Assembly (NCBI RefSeq): GCF_004114935.1
Contig: NZ_CP022221.1
Location: forward strand, 7,151,001-7,215,000
DNA length: 64,000 bases
Direction: 5' to 3'
Source of the DNA: Bradyrhizobium zhanjiangense
GTDB lineage: Bacteria > Pseudomonadota > Alphaproteobacteria > Rhizobiales > Xanthobacteraceae
Position numbers and translations under genes: made by a program. The notes beneath the pieces are model-generated. The model did no database searches. It was not told the origin of the DNA and saw nothing but the letters and a program-made list of their open reading frames with translations. The first letter of the stretch is position 1. Each line of letters begins with the position of its first letter. Shown in pieces: positions 1-9,439 of the stretch.

Positions 1-220
1 TGTCTGCCCAATCGGGTGGCGTAAGATCTGCTCGACGCCGATACTGAATCCAAAAAGCGACGCCGGGAGTCCGAAGTAACAGCGCGTACGGTAGATCTCA
101 GGGCCATTCGGCTCCAGAGTAGCTGCCCGTCTGACAGGACATTTGCTAACGCGCGTGCATCAGCGCACGCATCTCGACCGGCCTCACAGAATGAACTGGA
201 TACCTGACTTGAGTAATACA

Positions 221-1720
221 ATGGATTGCAAGGGTCCACGAGACGGGTCGAGGCCGGCGGCCGACGCTTCAAAGCCTCCCCACGACCCGGAGTTCGACGT
301 CGACCTGTTCGTCATCGGCGGCGGTTCAGGAGGCGTACGGGCCGCGCGCGTTGCAGCCGGGTATGGCGCGAAGGTGATGCTCGCCGAGGAGTACCGGCTG
401 GGAGGGACGTGCGTTATCCGCGGCTGCGTGCCGAAGAAGCTGTTTGTCTACGCGGGCCGCTTCCGCGGCACATTCGACGAGGCTACAGAATTCGGTTGGC
501 ACTTACCGGTTCCTCGCTTCGACTGGCCGTCGCTCGTGGCGGCGAAGGACCGCGAGATTGCACGTCTGGAAGGGCTGTATGGCGCCGGCCAAGAACGTGC
601 AGGCGTCGAGGTCGTGAGGTCTCGCGCTGTGCTCGACGACGCGCATACGGTGCGCCTCCTCCAGGACGGCCGTCGCGTGCGGGCGCGCACGATTTTGATC
701 GCAACAGGCGCACGCCCCGCACTGCCTCCCTTCGAGGGCATTGAGCTCGGTATCACCTCGGATGACGTCTTCGACATGAAGACATTCCCCAGGAAGCTTG
801 TAATTGGGGGCGCCGGATACATTGCAATGGAGTTCGCCGGTCTGTTCGCCGCGTTGGGAAGCGACGTCACCGTCGTCTGCCGCGGAAGCAATGTCCTCCG
901 CGGCTTTGACGAGGATGTGCGCCAAGCGATGGCCGGGTCCTACACGAATCGTGGCATTAAGCTGATGTTTTGCGACAGCATCTGCCGCCTCAAGAGACGT
1001 GACGGGAACGTCGGCGGTGGCGACGACGCAGGAAGGATTGACGTTACGACCGAACAGGGTGGGAGGCTGGTGGCCGACCAGGTACTGCTCGCCTTCGGGC
1101 GCGCTCCGAACACGAGTTCGCTCGGACTCGATCGCGCCGGGGTCAAGACTGCGGCGGAGGGCGGAATCATCGTAGACGCTAACTCGCGCACGAACATCGG
1201 CAATATTTACGCTGTGGGCGATGTGTCGAACCAATTCAACTTAACGCCTGTCGCTATCCGCGAAGGCCAAGCGTTCGCCGACACGGTGTTCGGCAAAAAG
1301 CCTTCGCAGGTCGACTACTCCAATATACCAACCGCGGTCTTCTCCAGCCCGGAGATCGGCACTGTTGGTCTGACGGAGCTGGAAGCCAGAGCTCAGTACC
1401 TCGCAGTCGACGTCTACAAGGTCCGCTTCCGCCCATTGAAGGCGGCCGTAACAGGGGATTGCGAGGCCTCTCTTCTGAAGGTCATCGTGGATAGCGAGTC
1501 TGACCGGATCCTCGGGATCCATATCTTCGCTCACGAGGCCAGCGAGTTGATCCAGGTGCTCGCGATCGCCATAGGCAGCGGAGCAACAATGAAAGACTTC
1601 ATGTCGGTCATGGCGGTGCATCCAACAGTTGGCGAGGAGATCGTCGGAATGCGTACGCCGACCGTGCGTTACGATCGGCGCGACGCCGCCGCACCACTCG
1701 TCTCAAGCGCCTCTGTTTGA
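221..1720 (+). CDS. gor: Glutathione-disulfide reductase
   Basis: FAD-dependent pyridine nucleotide-disulfide oxidoreductase that would reduce oxidised glutathione with NADPH in the cytosol. The FAD-binding GGGSGG is near residue 33. The redox-active disulfide motif GGTCVIRGCVPKK places Cys64 and Cys69, and the RGCVPKK form is typical of glutathione reductase rather than lipoamide dehydrogenase. A second dinucleotide fold (GGAGYIAMEFAG) lies mid-protein, and the C-terminal HPTVGEE (His467, Glu472) supplies the catalytic base of the partner subunit. Length is 499 residues from the ATG at 221, against about 460 for the family, so the N-terminus is extended. Starts at 143 (TTG) or 191 (ATG) are also open and no ribosome site decides between them. 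It stands alone on this strand. The family is certain; the exact start is not. Confidence 0.93.
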   Translation: MDCKGPRDGSRPAADASKPPHDPEFDVDLFVIGGGSGGVRAARVAAGYGAKVMLAEEYRLGGTCVIRGCVPKKLFVYAGRFRGTFDEATEFGWHLPVPRFDWPSLVAAKDREIARLEGLYGAGQERAGVEVVRSRAVLDDAHTVRLLQDGRRVRARTILIATGARPALPPFEGIELGITSDDVFDMKTFPRKLVIGGAGYIAMEFAGLFAALGSDVTVVCRGSNVLRGFDEDVRQAMAGSYTNRGIKLMFCDSICRLKRRDGNVGGGDDAGRIDVTTEQGGRLVADQVLLAFGRAPNTSSLGLDRAGVKTAAEGGIIVDANSRTNIGNIYAVGDVSNQFNLTPVAIREGQAFADTVFGKKPSQVDYSNIPTAVFSSPEIGTVGLTELEARAQYLAVDVYKVRFRPLKAAVTGDCEASLLKVIVDSESDRILGIHIFAHEASELIQVLAIAIGSGATMKDFMSVMAVHPTVGEEIVGMRTPTVRYDRRDAAAPLVSSASV

Positions 1721-2266
1721 TTCAGCCGAAGCTGGCTCGGAAGGACGGAGCGCCCCGGGAAGTTGAGCTTCCTAAATGTTAAAAGCTTAGAGCGACCGCG
1801 AAACAATCGATAAGGTCGGGCCGCCTCCATAGCGTCGAGAGCGCTGCGGGTTTGTGCCGCTTGCCTAAACCAGCCACTCGTCGAGCCGGCTCGCTTGCTT
1901 ACGTGCGAACATCTGAAATCTCCAATCCAGGTTCATAATTCCCTTTTATTCGACCCGACACTCGATCCTATCAAGGTAGTCCGCGAAGGAACGGATAAGC
2001 GCATCAGCTGGTACTTTCGCACGAGCAAGCGCGAGCAAGACCAGTCGCCATTTCGCTGGCCCATGGCGAGGCGCGAGTGGAATGGAAACGATAACGATCC
2101 GTCATTTCTAATGTTTGGCGTTCCGGCATACCTTTCGGTGCGTCTAACCGGACTCGCGACCGTTGTGCACAGTGTCCGCCGCCGTGGGGAGGCCCCATCG
2201 TCCTCTTGGATGGGGGCAATCTCCTCGTCGCAAGGGCCGGCCCCAGCAACCGCGCAGGAGTCACCG
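1721..2266. other. Intergenic region, no gene recognised
   Basis: A reading frame is open through the second half and joins the downstream membrane protein, but its composition is unlike a protein and the good ribosome site lies at its end. No RNA or repeat is seen. Confidence 0.4.
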
Positions 2267-2668
2267 ATGTCATTTCGCTTCATCACCAAGTCTTTCCACG
2301 CCTATCTGATAGACTATCCCGTCGCGTTCGTCCTAATCGCGGCGCCGTTCGTGCTGAAGCTGGGCCAGAGCGGACCGTTCGCCATGTGGCTTTCGGTTGT
2401 TGTCGGTGTCGCCGCGCTGCTCTTGGCCGCCATGACCGACCATCCCACCGGGTTGGTCCGCATCATTCCTTATTGGCTGCACCTTTGGGTCGATCGTGCA
2501 GTCGGCGTTGTATTTGCTATCGTGCCGTTTGCCTTAAAGTTCGCTCAGCTAGATGCCCAGTACTACTGGCTCCTCGCCGCCGCTATCCTGCTCACGACTT
2601 CAGTTTTTAACGCGCCTGAGGAGCCAGTTGTGACGCCTTCGGGATTGTCTCGGCGGCACAGCAGTTGA
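2267..2668 (+). CDS. Small four-helix membrane protein (SPW-repeat-like)
   Basis: A 133-residue integral membrane protein with about four hydrophobic helices. The start is the ATG at 2267, preceded by GCAGGAG at 2254-2260. The frame stays open far upstream, but that stretch does not look coding. The two halves resemble each other: each has a helix ending in a P-F-x-L-K segment (AAPFVLKLGQ and IVPFALKFAQ) followed by a WL segment. That internal duplication is characteristic of SPW-repeat proteins. No catalytic residue is evident and the function is unknown. Assignment to the SPW family rests on pattern memory. Confidence 0.7.
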   Translation: MSFRFITKSFHAYLIDYPVAFVLIAAPFVLKLGQSGPFAMWLSVVVGVAALLLAAMTDHPTGLVRIIPYWLHLWVDRAVGVVFAIVPFALKFAQLDAQYYWLLAAAILLTTSVFNAPEEPVVTPSGLSRRHSS

Positions 2669-3228
2669 ACTCCCCATCAAAGTCGAGGGGTGATAGCGGC
2701 ATCTCCGTCGCAATGGGTCGGTGCCTCGAAAATACAGGATCCGCCCCAGTTCGTTTTGTGGCAACGTTTAAGAGGAGTTACCTCACCGGAGGTCATTGAC
2801 GCGGCCGGAGCTTGTCGTAGCGCATCTGGAGTTGCTGACGAGCGATGGCGCACTTCTGAAGACCAAAGGTTCTCGTGGGGGTCCTAGATGGAGCAGCACG
2901 CAACGCTATCCCTCCGCTCATCCGTTTGCGGCGGGTGCCCGGATCTCGGTCAATAAAGCGTTCAACGAGCCTTCATGATTTCACTTGAATTGCCGCGCGA
3001 CTGTGGCGCGCGACATGCTGCACAGGTCTGCGAGATTGGCTACTATGCGCTGGCCGACAGATGTCGGTTAATCCGTTTCGAATTATTGAGCCTTCTTTTG
3101 AGCGCAGCTTCGCTGGCAGCCTTCAGCTGTAGACTTTAGCAGCATTCCACGACCGGTTCATCGAGATGTTGCTTCGCGGGTGCACCACGCAGTTGGGAGA
3201 CACGCGCAAGCTGCCCTGATTAGACACA
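2669..3228. other. Intergenic region, no supported gene
   Basis: Only short open frames without convincing ribosome sites or recognisable families are present. A TTG-initiated frame from 2796 has a plausible N-terminal half but degrades into low-complexity translation, so it is not annotated. Confidence 0.4.
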
Positions 3229-3495
3229 TTAGATCGACTTCTGTTTTGACTTCGGACCGATCATGGGTCCCATAGCTGCGCTAAGTCCGGCCTGGGTGAT
3301 CCGAAATCTCCCCCACCCACTCAGAACTATCCATCTGTGATCGCCGGCAAACCCAATTCCGCGCTCAGATTCGTAATCATTGAGACCTGCCTCTGTGAGC
3401 CACGACTGTGCCATAGCGTCTGCGATATCGATATCCGGTCCGCACCCATGGTCGATGAGAACCCGCATCACACGCAAAGCTTCTTGTTCTTCCAT
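3229..3495 (-). CDS. Hypothetical protein, 88 residues
   Basis: Unrecognised small protein on the minus strand. The start at 3495 (MEEQEALRVM) is chosen because AGGAG sits about seven bases upstream; the frame is open further but without such a signal. The protein has an acidic helical N-terminus and a basic tail (KSKQK). It lies downstream of the Crp/Fnr gene on the same strand. A degraded copy of its 3' part is found at about 9395-9437, next to a degraded copy of the same Crp/Fnr gene, so the two genes were duplicated together. Confidence 0.55.
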   Translation of the reverse strand: MEEQEALRVMRVLIDHGCGPDIDIADAMAQSWLTEAGLNDYESERGIGFAGDHRWIVLSGWGRFRITQAGLSAAMGPMIGPKSKQKSI

Positions 3496-3789
3496 TCCCG
3501 TGCTCCTAATTCCCGTGCGGTCAGGTACCGCCGGGTCGTGCCTGCCTTGCCACTTCGGACGGCGTAGTCCTGCATAAGGGGACACAAATGTGCCTCTCGT
3601 CTACCAGCCCTGCCGAATGTTGGAGATACTGAAGGATGACTAACTCGTCTCGTCTCCGCATGCGAAGTGAAGACGGGTCCTCGAGGCCAATCGTGACGGA
3701 TTCGCTTGAACGAGCAGATCGAAGAGCCGAGGGAGCCAACTGCAACAAACCTTGGCAACCAGCCATTTTTGGAGTGGCATCGCAGATAA

Positions 3790-4530
3790 TTACCGGTTCC
3801 CATGCACCAGCGATTCGCTGTTCGGAGTCCCAATATTCAGCAGTTGTCGCCGGTTCTCGCGCTCGATCAAGCTCCAGCAATGGCAGGAGATCTGCGCCAG
3901 CCGAAAAGCGTCGCGGACGACGAGGCAGCCACGCATCATTTCGATAAGCCCATCCTCCCTGAGTTGAAGAAGGCAGTCCGTAATGCCTGCACGACGCACT
4001 CCGAGAAGCTGAGCAAGCACTTGGTGCGTGAGAGGGATCTCGTCAGATCCCAGGGCATTGCGCGCGATCAGGAGCCATCGCGCAAGGCGCTGCTGTAGTT
4101 GATGGGACGTATTACATGCCCCTGATTGAGCGGTCTGAATAAGCACGGAAGCGATATAGGCATGCACCACGCTGCGGAAAGTCGGCAGACGAGCAATCGC
4201 CTCCTGAAAGCGATCCACCGTGAGTCGATTAGCCGCGCCGGCCACCTGCACAATTCGACGGTGCATTGGCTGCGTTTTTGCCGTCAACGCGAAATGTATT
4301 CCCGCAAGCCCTTCTGAACCGATCAGCCACACCTCAACGAACTCTTGTGGCCCCACCTTGGCACCGACCGACACAAGACCACTCTCAATGAAATAGACGT
4401 GTTGCATGCGAACGCCGTAGCGATGAAGAACTTGCCGCTTCGTAAGCGGCACCTCTTCCGAGAGCGACAGAACGCGCTTGAGTTCGTCAGGTGGGAGCAG
4501 ACGTAGTAACCTGTTGCGCACTTCGTACAT
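3790..4530 (-). CDS. Crp/Fnr-family transcriptional regulator
   Basis: A 246-residue regulator with an N-terminal cyclic-nucleotide-binding-like beta barrel (segments YGVRMQHVYFIESGLVSVG and EVWLIGSEGLAGI) and a C-terminal winged helix. The recognition helix lies in the LTHQVLAQLLGVRRAGITD segment. No cysteine cluster for an iron-sulfur centre is seen, so an FNR-type oxygen sensor is unlikely; the ligand is unknown. The start is the ATG at 4530, because AGGA is suitably spaced for it and too close for the in-frame TTG at 4539. A palindrome GTACG-TTTT-CGTAC lies 47 bases upstream and is conserved in the partial duplicate at 9.7 kb, which suggests autoregulation. Confidence 0.88.
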   Translation of the reverse strand: MYEVRNRLLRLLPPDELKRVLSLSEEVPLTKRQVLHRYGVRMQHVYFIESGLVSVGAKVGPQEFVEVWLIGSEGLAGIHFALTAKTQPMHRRIVQVAGAANRLTVDRFQEAIARLPTFRSVVHAYIASVLIQTAQSGACNTSHQLQQRLARWLLIARNALGSDEIPLTHQVLAQLLGVRRAGITDCLLQLREDGLIEMMRGCLVVRDAFRLAQISCHCWSLIERENRRQLLNIGTPNSESLVHGNR

Positions 4531-4576
4531 CAGATTCAACGTCCTAATACTTTCTGAGCAACCGAGCTATCCGACT

Positions 4577-4590
4577 GTACGTTTTCGTAC
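4577..4590. promoter_or_regulatory. Palindrome GTACG-N4-CGTAC upstream of the Crp/Fnr gene
   Basis: Perfect 5-bp arms with a TTTT spacer, 47 bases upstream of the regulator's start. The same 14 bases recur upstream of the degraded regulator copy at 9725, and a version with a 6-base spacer occurs at 31927. A candidate operator; binding is inferred. Confidence 0.5.
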
Positions 4591-4967
4591 CAAAAAAATG
4601 AGACGGAAAGCGACGTAACGCGCTCGCCGGGCAGCTCGGATCTAATGACGGGCCGGGGACTTGGATCGTGCCGCTACCAGACCTGAGTGCGCGAGGATGG
4701 TGCACGACAAGTCGACTGTAGCAGCTGCGTCATGACCAAGATGGTCTAGGTCAATGCAGCGGCACGCGCAACGTCGATTGGTCCACGGCGGCAACGGAGT
4801 CTCTGCGGTTGGCGCCAGTTGAGTTCCTGGCTATCGCACCTGCGGATTGCGGCGGCAATAACGATCGTTTATCGACTCTATAGCGGGACGTGATTTCCCT
4901 CGGCAGCGCTAGAAGGTCATTCTCGTCGGTGGTGGACAGTCAGTATCAACACGAATAGGGGGCCGCC
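4591..4967. other. Intergenic region upstream of the Crp/Fnr gene
   Basis: No gene or structured RNA recognised. It holds the outward promoter region of the regulator. Confidence 0.4.
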
Positions 4968-5141
4968 GTGAAGATTCAAGTGGGAAGCGTGGCAATTGCT
5001 ATTCCTCTCGCACTGCTGCAGACCCTCGCTAAATCGTCTGCTGCACCGGTTAATACCAGTTCGACCAAGGTGGCGATACCGGCCGTGACAACGGACCAGC
5101 GCTATTGGGCGCAGCGGGGTCATCCCGATGCTTCCTACTGA
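4968..5141 (+). CDS. Small secreted protein, possibly truncated by a TGA codon
   Basis: GTG start with AGGGGG upstream. The 57-residue product begins with a Lys-containing signal-like segment, a hydrophobic core (VAIAIPLALLQTLA) and an SSAAP cleavage-like region. After the TGA at 5139-5141 the same frame stays open for about 62 more codons, with a Tyr-, Ser- and Arg-rich composition that still looks protein-like (DSYHGADRYRYY). It could be a full-length short secreted protein or a longer exported protein broken by a nonsense mutation. No family was recognised. Confidence 0.45.
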   Translation: MKIQVGSVAIAIPLALLQTLAKSSAAPVNTSSTKVAIPAVTTDQRYWAQRGHPDASY

Positions 5142-5337
5142 GGCTATCTCGCCGACAGTTCGAGTTGGGGCAATCCAACGTATGATTCATATCATGGAGC
5201 AGACCGCTACCGATATTACACGTCAAACTTCCCGCACCACGCCTCAGCGCTTTTGCGACGGCGTCCTGGACCGATACGCCGACGTGTCCGCCGTATGGAT
5301 AAACTTCCCCTGCGTTCTCCTGAGGAGAGATGCTGAA

Positions 5338-5397
5338 ATGAACAAGGCTGCAGAACCCCAGCCGGCCAATCGACGGGATGTCGCATGGGCAATTTAG
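5338..5397 (+). CDS. Leader-sized peptide, 19 residues
   Basis: ATG at 5338, preceded by the strong Shine-Dalgarno stretch GAGGAGAGATGCTGAA. The peptide begins MNKAAEPQPANRRDVAWAI. Its last codons overlap the start of the next small gene by 13 bases in another frame, which suggests translational coupling. It has no known family. Confidence 0.4.
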   Translation: MNKAAEPQPANRRDVAWAI

Positions 5398-5468
5398 CGA
5401 ACTGGCTTTATCTAATCGGGTCGCTGTGCTTTGTTCTCGGTACAGTGATCAACATGCTTCCGGTTTGA
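5385..5468 (+). CDS. 27-residue single-pass membrane microprotein
   Basis: ATG at 5385, overlapping the end of the 19-residue peptide. The product is almost entirely one transmembrane helix (WLYLIGSLCFVLGTVINML) with a short N-terminus. Gene-prediction length cut-offs would normally miss it. The overlap with a frame that has a good ribosome site supports translation by coupling. The function is unknown. Confidence 0.45.
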   Translation: MGNLANWLYLIGSLCFVLGTVINMLPV

Positions 5469-5947
5469 GGAAGGCGAACGTCTGTTTGAACGGTTTTAAC
5501 CTTCCGCGGTCATGCGCACTGGTTCTTGAGCCATTCTCGACGGAGCCAGGCGATTCTGCCTGCCAATTGTTATCCACTGAAGCGACATGACCCTTGCACG
5601 TAGGTGAAACGACGCGAAGGTCAAAACTCGAAATTAGCCCCAGTGCAAAGTCGATAGAGGCGTCGAGTGCCCTCATTGGTCAACTCGCTCCACCCCGCGA
5701 TCTCGCAGGTGCGCCCGATGAAGAGCAGCGTCGATAGCAGCCACCGGACCAAGTGCGGCTTTCCCAACACTGGGAACGGCCCGGGTGGTCAAATCGTATC
5801 CTTTGGTATGGTCGTTTCAGACAAATGCATTGCGCAGATGGACCTCAGTGCAATGGTCCGGTCCGTCTTTCCTGAATAGGCTTGGCTAAGAGGGAACAGT
5901 CGTCCGAAACTGCCATACGGGAACGGCCAAAAAGAAAGGAAAGAGTG
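5469..5947. other. Intergenic region, nothing recognised
   Basis: No supported gene. The last 70 bases carry the purine-rich ribosome site of the papain-like enzyme gene. Confidence 0.4.
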
Positions 5948-6766
5948 ATGGGCTGGATGTTCGACAACGTCGAACGTTTGATCGCCCGGCTGCAGAAGCC
6001 GGCCAATCGGTGTGAGCCCCTCACCTCGGACAATGCAACGACCGCCCTACGCCACACTCTTCAACCCGGTGACGTCCTGCTGGTCGAGGGCAAAGGTCGT
6101 ATTTCCAGCAGCATCAAATATATCACTCAGTCGACATGGTCGCATTCGGCGTTGTACGTCGGACCGATATCGGGCGCCACAAATGGCGGCGAGCCGCACG
6201 TCCTGATTGAAGCCAATATCGACGAAGGGGTCGTGTCCGCGCCTCTGTCGAAGTATTTGCATTGCCAAACCCGCATATGCCGGCCAGTCGGCCTGAGCGA
6301 TGCGGACCGCGAACAGGTCTGCCGCTACGCATTCGAACGGATAGGTCTCGGCTACGATTTCAAAAACGTCATCGACCTCATGCGCTATCTATTCCCTTGT
6401 CCATTCACGCAACGTTGGCGTCGACGAACCATCGCGCTCGGCTCCGGCGATTCGCGTCGGATCATCTGTTCGTCTCTGATTGCGCAGGCATTCGACGCGG
6501 TGCGTTACCCGATCCTGCCCAACATCACGCACATGGAGAACAATTCCGGGCGGTGCGAGATCGCCGAGATCCGTCATTCGTCTCTATATGCGCCGCGCGA
6601 CTTCGATCTATCGCCCTACTTCATGGTGGTGAAGCCCACTCTACCCGCCGGCTTCAGCTATAAAAACATGCGCTGGGCAGATCTCCAAGTTGACGCCGCA
6701 CAGGCCACACTTGCGCCCGAGATAGAACGCGGGATCGCGGCAATGGTACAGCCCGACATTCCGTAA
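5948..6766 (+). CDS. YiiX-type permuted papain-like (NlpC/P60 superfamily) enzyme
   Basis: A 272-residue protein with the circularly permuted papain-fold pattern. A GDVLLVEGKGRISS strand is followed by WSHSALYVG (catalytic His), LIEAN (acidic residue) and, much later, IICSSLIAQAF carrying the nucleophilic Cys. In permuted NlpC/P60 enzymes the His precedes the Cys, as here. Such enzymes cleave amide or thioester bonds in cell-wall peptides or lipids; the substrate here is unknown. The start at 5948 is chosen because AGGAAAGAG lies directly upstream; the frame is open to 5882. No signal peptide is evident, so export is uncertain. Confidence 0.82.
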   Translation: MGWMFDNVERLIARLQKPANRCEPLTSDNATTALRHTLQPGDVLLVEGKGRISSSIKYITQSTWSHSALYVGPISGATNGGEPHVLIEANIDEGVVSAPLSKYLHCQTRICRPVGLSDADREQVCRYAFERIGLGYDFKNVIDLMRYLFPCPFTQRWRRRTIALGSGDSRRIICSSLIAQAFDAVRYPILPNITHMENNSGRCEIAEIRHSSLYAPRDFDLSPYFMVVKPTLPAGFSYKNMRWADLQVDAAQATLAPEIERGIAAMVQPDIP

Positions 6767-7197
6767 GGTGAGGCCAGACTATTAACTTCCGAATCGGTGG
6801 TGCTGTTGTCATTAGTCGCCATCGTGCTCTTTCAATAGGCTTGAACTCCGACTACCACTCATCGGCAAATTCTTCGCAGCTCTCAAAGGTTCAAAGCAAG
6901 CAGCGACCGGTTCGGAATAGCGCGCCATGACCAGCGGCTACTGACGCGTCGGCAGCTCTTGACCCCGCGCCCGGAGAGAGCTGGGGTCTTTTCCGCTCCA
7001 AGGATTGGGGCGGCTTCAGCCGGTTCGCCCACCGCACGCCGTACGTTTCGGCCAACCAAGCCCTGATCGCCCGCGTCGGGCTATACACCGGGAGGCATGA
7101 AGCTCACCGCCTTGTGAGGCTCGCCACTCATTCGGTTTCCGCATAAGTTGGATCCGGGACTAAGCTCGAACATGACCAATCTCTGCGCAAAGACGAA
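6767..7197. other. Intergenic region upstream of the LysR gene
   Basis: No supported coding region. It would contain the promoter of the LysR-type gene at 7198. Confidence 0.4.
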
Positions 7198-8085
7198 ATG
7201 ACTGATCGCCTCCTTGCTCTAAAACTCTTCGTCCGTGTCGCACATACCGGTAGCTTCTCGCGGGCCGGCAAGGATCTCGGACTTTCGCAACCTTCGGCGT
7301 CCCGACACATCGCGTCGCTCGAACGCGAGGTAGGCGCGGCCCTCTTCGCGAGATCGACAAGGGCCGTTGTGCTCACCGAAGCCGGAGCGGACTACCTCGC
7401 GAAGGTCGAGCCCGCGCTTGCCATTCTGGAAGAAGCGACCCAAGCCATCCACGGCAAGGGCGTACTTCGCGGCGTGCTCCGGATAGGGTTGTCGCCTAGC
7501 ATGGCGATCCGGGAGGTCATACCGCGACTTCCCGCCTTCATTTCGAAGCACCCTGCGCTGCGGATCGATTTGGCGATGGACGATGGTCGCCAAGACCTTA
7601 TCAGGAGCGCGATCGACGTCGCGATCCGGTCCGGAAAGTTGGAGGATTCCTCCGCGACTCTAAGACGGGTCGGGTCAAATCCTCTGCTCATCGCCGCCTC
7701 GCCGGCCTACCTGAAACGGGCTGGCTACCCGAAAACGCCGAACGATCTGTCCGGACATCCCGTGTTGATTGGTGTCCCGGGCTCGAATGGCATCTGTTGC
7801 TTCGAGAAGAACGGAAGAACCGTTTCCATAAAGGTGGAAGCTCCTCTGTCGGGGAACATCAACGAAGCGGCCGTGGCTGGCGGCGTCGCCGGAATCGGGA
7901 TCGTGGCCTGCAGTCTCTGGGGCTGTCGCGCCGAACTCAAGTCGGGTGCGTTAGTGCAGATCCTCAAGGATTGGAACATGGGCGCCGCCGACGTAAACGC
8001 CATATTCCCGGCCGGACGCGGAGCGAAACTCGCGGCGCGCGCGTTCGTTGAACATTTTGCGAAGAGCCTCAAAACCAATCCGTGA
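7198..8085 (+). CDS. LysR-family transcriptional regulator
   Basis: A 295-residue regulator with the canonical N-terminal helix-turn-helix (FVRVAHTGSFSRAGKDLGLSQ) followed by the conserved SRHIASLEREVGAALF linker start. The remaining 200 residues form the two-lobed periplasmic-binding-protein-like effector domain, with the typical LRIGLSPSMA opening. Length is normal for the family. It is most similar in style to the CrgA/DmlR branch, but the target is unknown. No divergently transcribed partner lies next to it; a DUF4336 relic and a cupin gene on the opposite strand follow. Confidence 0.92.
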   Translation: MTDRLLALKLFVRVAHTGSFSRAGKDLGLSQPSASRHIASLEREVGAALFARSTRAVVLTEAGADYLAKVEPALAILEEATQAIHGKGVLRGVLRIGLSPSMAIREVIPRLPAFISKHPALRIDLAMDDGRQDLIRSAIDVAIRSGKLEDSSATLRRVGSNPLLIAASPAYLKRAGYPKTPNDLSGHPVLIGVPGSNGICCFEKNGRTVSIKVEAPLSGNINEAAVAGGVAGIGIVACSLWGCRAELKSGALVQILKDWNMGAADVNAIFPAGRGAKLAARAFVEHFAKSLKTNP

Positions 8086-8177
8086 GTCCCGCTGTGCGTC
8101 GGCCTGTCGTCGTTCGCATAGGGTGAAATCGTGGAATGCGCCCAGCATCCGACGAGAGCACGTGGCGCATGCGTTTT

Positions 8178-8413
8178 TCACTGTGACTCCTTCAAAAGCC
8201 ACCTAAATGCGTTGCGCAGCTCAGCGGCGCCGTTTGCGTCGTGCCAACGGGCGTGCGCGAAGATAATGCGCTCGGGCTCCCAGGACAGCATCGTCTGGAC
8301 CTCCACCTCCAGTTCATGCCGGCGCTGCCACGTGAAATTAGCCGCAGATCACGCGACACGCCGCTGTACGGCGGTGCGATACCGCCGATCGGCGAGCGCG
8401 TGCGATCAATCAT
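8178..8413 (-). pseudogene. C-terminal relic of a DUF4336 protein
   Basis: Two frames on the minus strand together give the end of a DUF4336 protein. One reads APPYSGVSRDLRLISRG. After a frameshift near 8325 the other reads MLSWEPERIIFAHARWHD followed by NGAAELRNAFRWLLKE and a stop. The WxPERIIxAHxRW and AFRWLL motifs are what I recall as the family's C-terminus. The N-terminal two thirds are missing and the fragment sits next to the cupin gene, so a deletion probably joined them. Confidence 0.55.
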
Positions 8414-8492
8414 CTGGCGCGGTCGGGAGCGGCCGGCGTCCGGGCCCGCGCAGGCGCTCGATCGCGAACGCCGCGCGTCCCGGTCCACGCCA

Positions 8493-8906
8493 CTAGGGGA
8501 ACGCCAGGCCGAAAGCGGCCGGATCCGGCTTCTCGCCGTCCCGGGGGACCAAGAAGCGCTCCAGCCCACCCGGCACGAAGCTGACCAGCAGGATCGCCTG
8601 ATCGCCGACCACCTCGACCGTATGCGGCACATCGCGGGGAAGAGCCGCGTAGGCGCCCGGCCCCACCTCGACGCGGGCATCGCCGACCCGCGCGATTAGC
8701 TTCCCCTGCACCACGTAGAGCAGCTCGTCCTCGCGCGTGTGGGTGTGCAGCGGCGGCTCCTCACCGGCCCGCAGCGTCCACAGGACAGTGCCATATTCGC
8801 CTCCGGACTGGCTGCTCTCCACTTTCAGCTCGATGCTCGAACCCGCACTGAACTTCACCGTCTTGCCGCCCCCGGGCGGCGTGAGAACCGGCTGCTTTAC
8901 TGGCAT
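8493..8906 (-). CDS. Cupin-domain protein
   Basis: A 137-residue single cupin. Motif 1 is present as HTHTREDELLYVVQGKL, with two His and a Glu as metal ligands, and motif 2 as PRDVPHTVEV with the third His. Metal binding is therefore likely. The catalysed reaction cannot be told from sequence; small cupins include isomerases, dioxygenases and sugar-binding proteins. The start at 8906 follows GGAGG. No operon partner is intact. Confidence 0.85.
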   Translation of the reverse strand: MPVKQPVLTPPGGGKTVKFSAGSSIELKVESSQSGGEYGTVLWTLRAGEEPPLHTHTREDELLYVVQGKLIARVGDARVEVGPGAYAALPRDVPHTVEVVGDQAILLVSFVPGGLERFLVPRDGEKPDPAAFGLAFP

Positions 8907-9394
8907 TTATGGCCTCCTGATTGTGGACCTTCTTCGAGTGGGAGTGGCGGCGTGAGCAATGGCGCGCCTCTGCGAACAAGTTTGAGGGTGTCGCCGCCGC
9001 CGGATAAAGGGAAATGCCCTGTGATTATCTATCCGATAACCATTTATCATCGATCTCAATTCAGATGTGATCGCATCGCGGCGGTTTTGCCTGCTGCGGC
9101 TGCTGTTGCCACCTCGCGCATCTTCAATCAGAGTTCTGTCCATCACGCTCAGATTCTCCCGCGACCTGTCCATGCACTTGACGAAAGGCGCGGAGAAAGC
9201 TGCTGCAGCTCCCATAATCGACGGCGCGATCTACTTAACTGAAAATATTGTCACGGCAAGCATGTCGGCCGCACGCTTCATCCACTTGACGGAGCGCGGA
9301 CTGCCAATCATCCGCCCCCACCACTCCCCGAAACCATACAGATAGCGCTGGTGAGTTCGTTGTTTACCCAGTGGTTCAACTCACATCACCGCCG
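8907..9394. other. Intergenic region, no supported gene
   Basis: Short open frames only. It holds the promoter region of the cupin gene on the minus strand. Nothing else recognised. Confidence 0.4.
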
Positions 9395-9439
9395 CAGCGG
9401 TAATTCCGGCCTGGGTGATCCGAAACCTCTCCTACCCAC

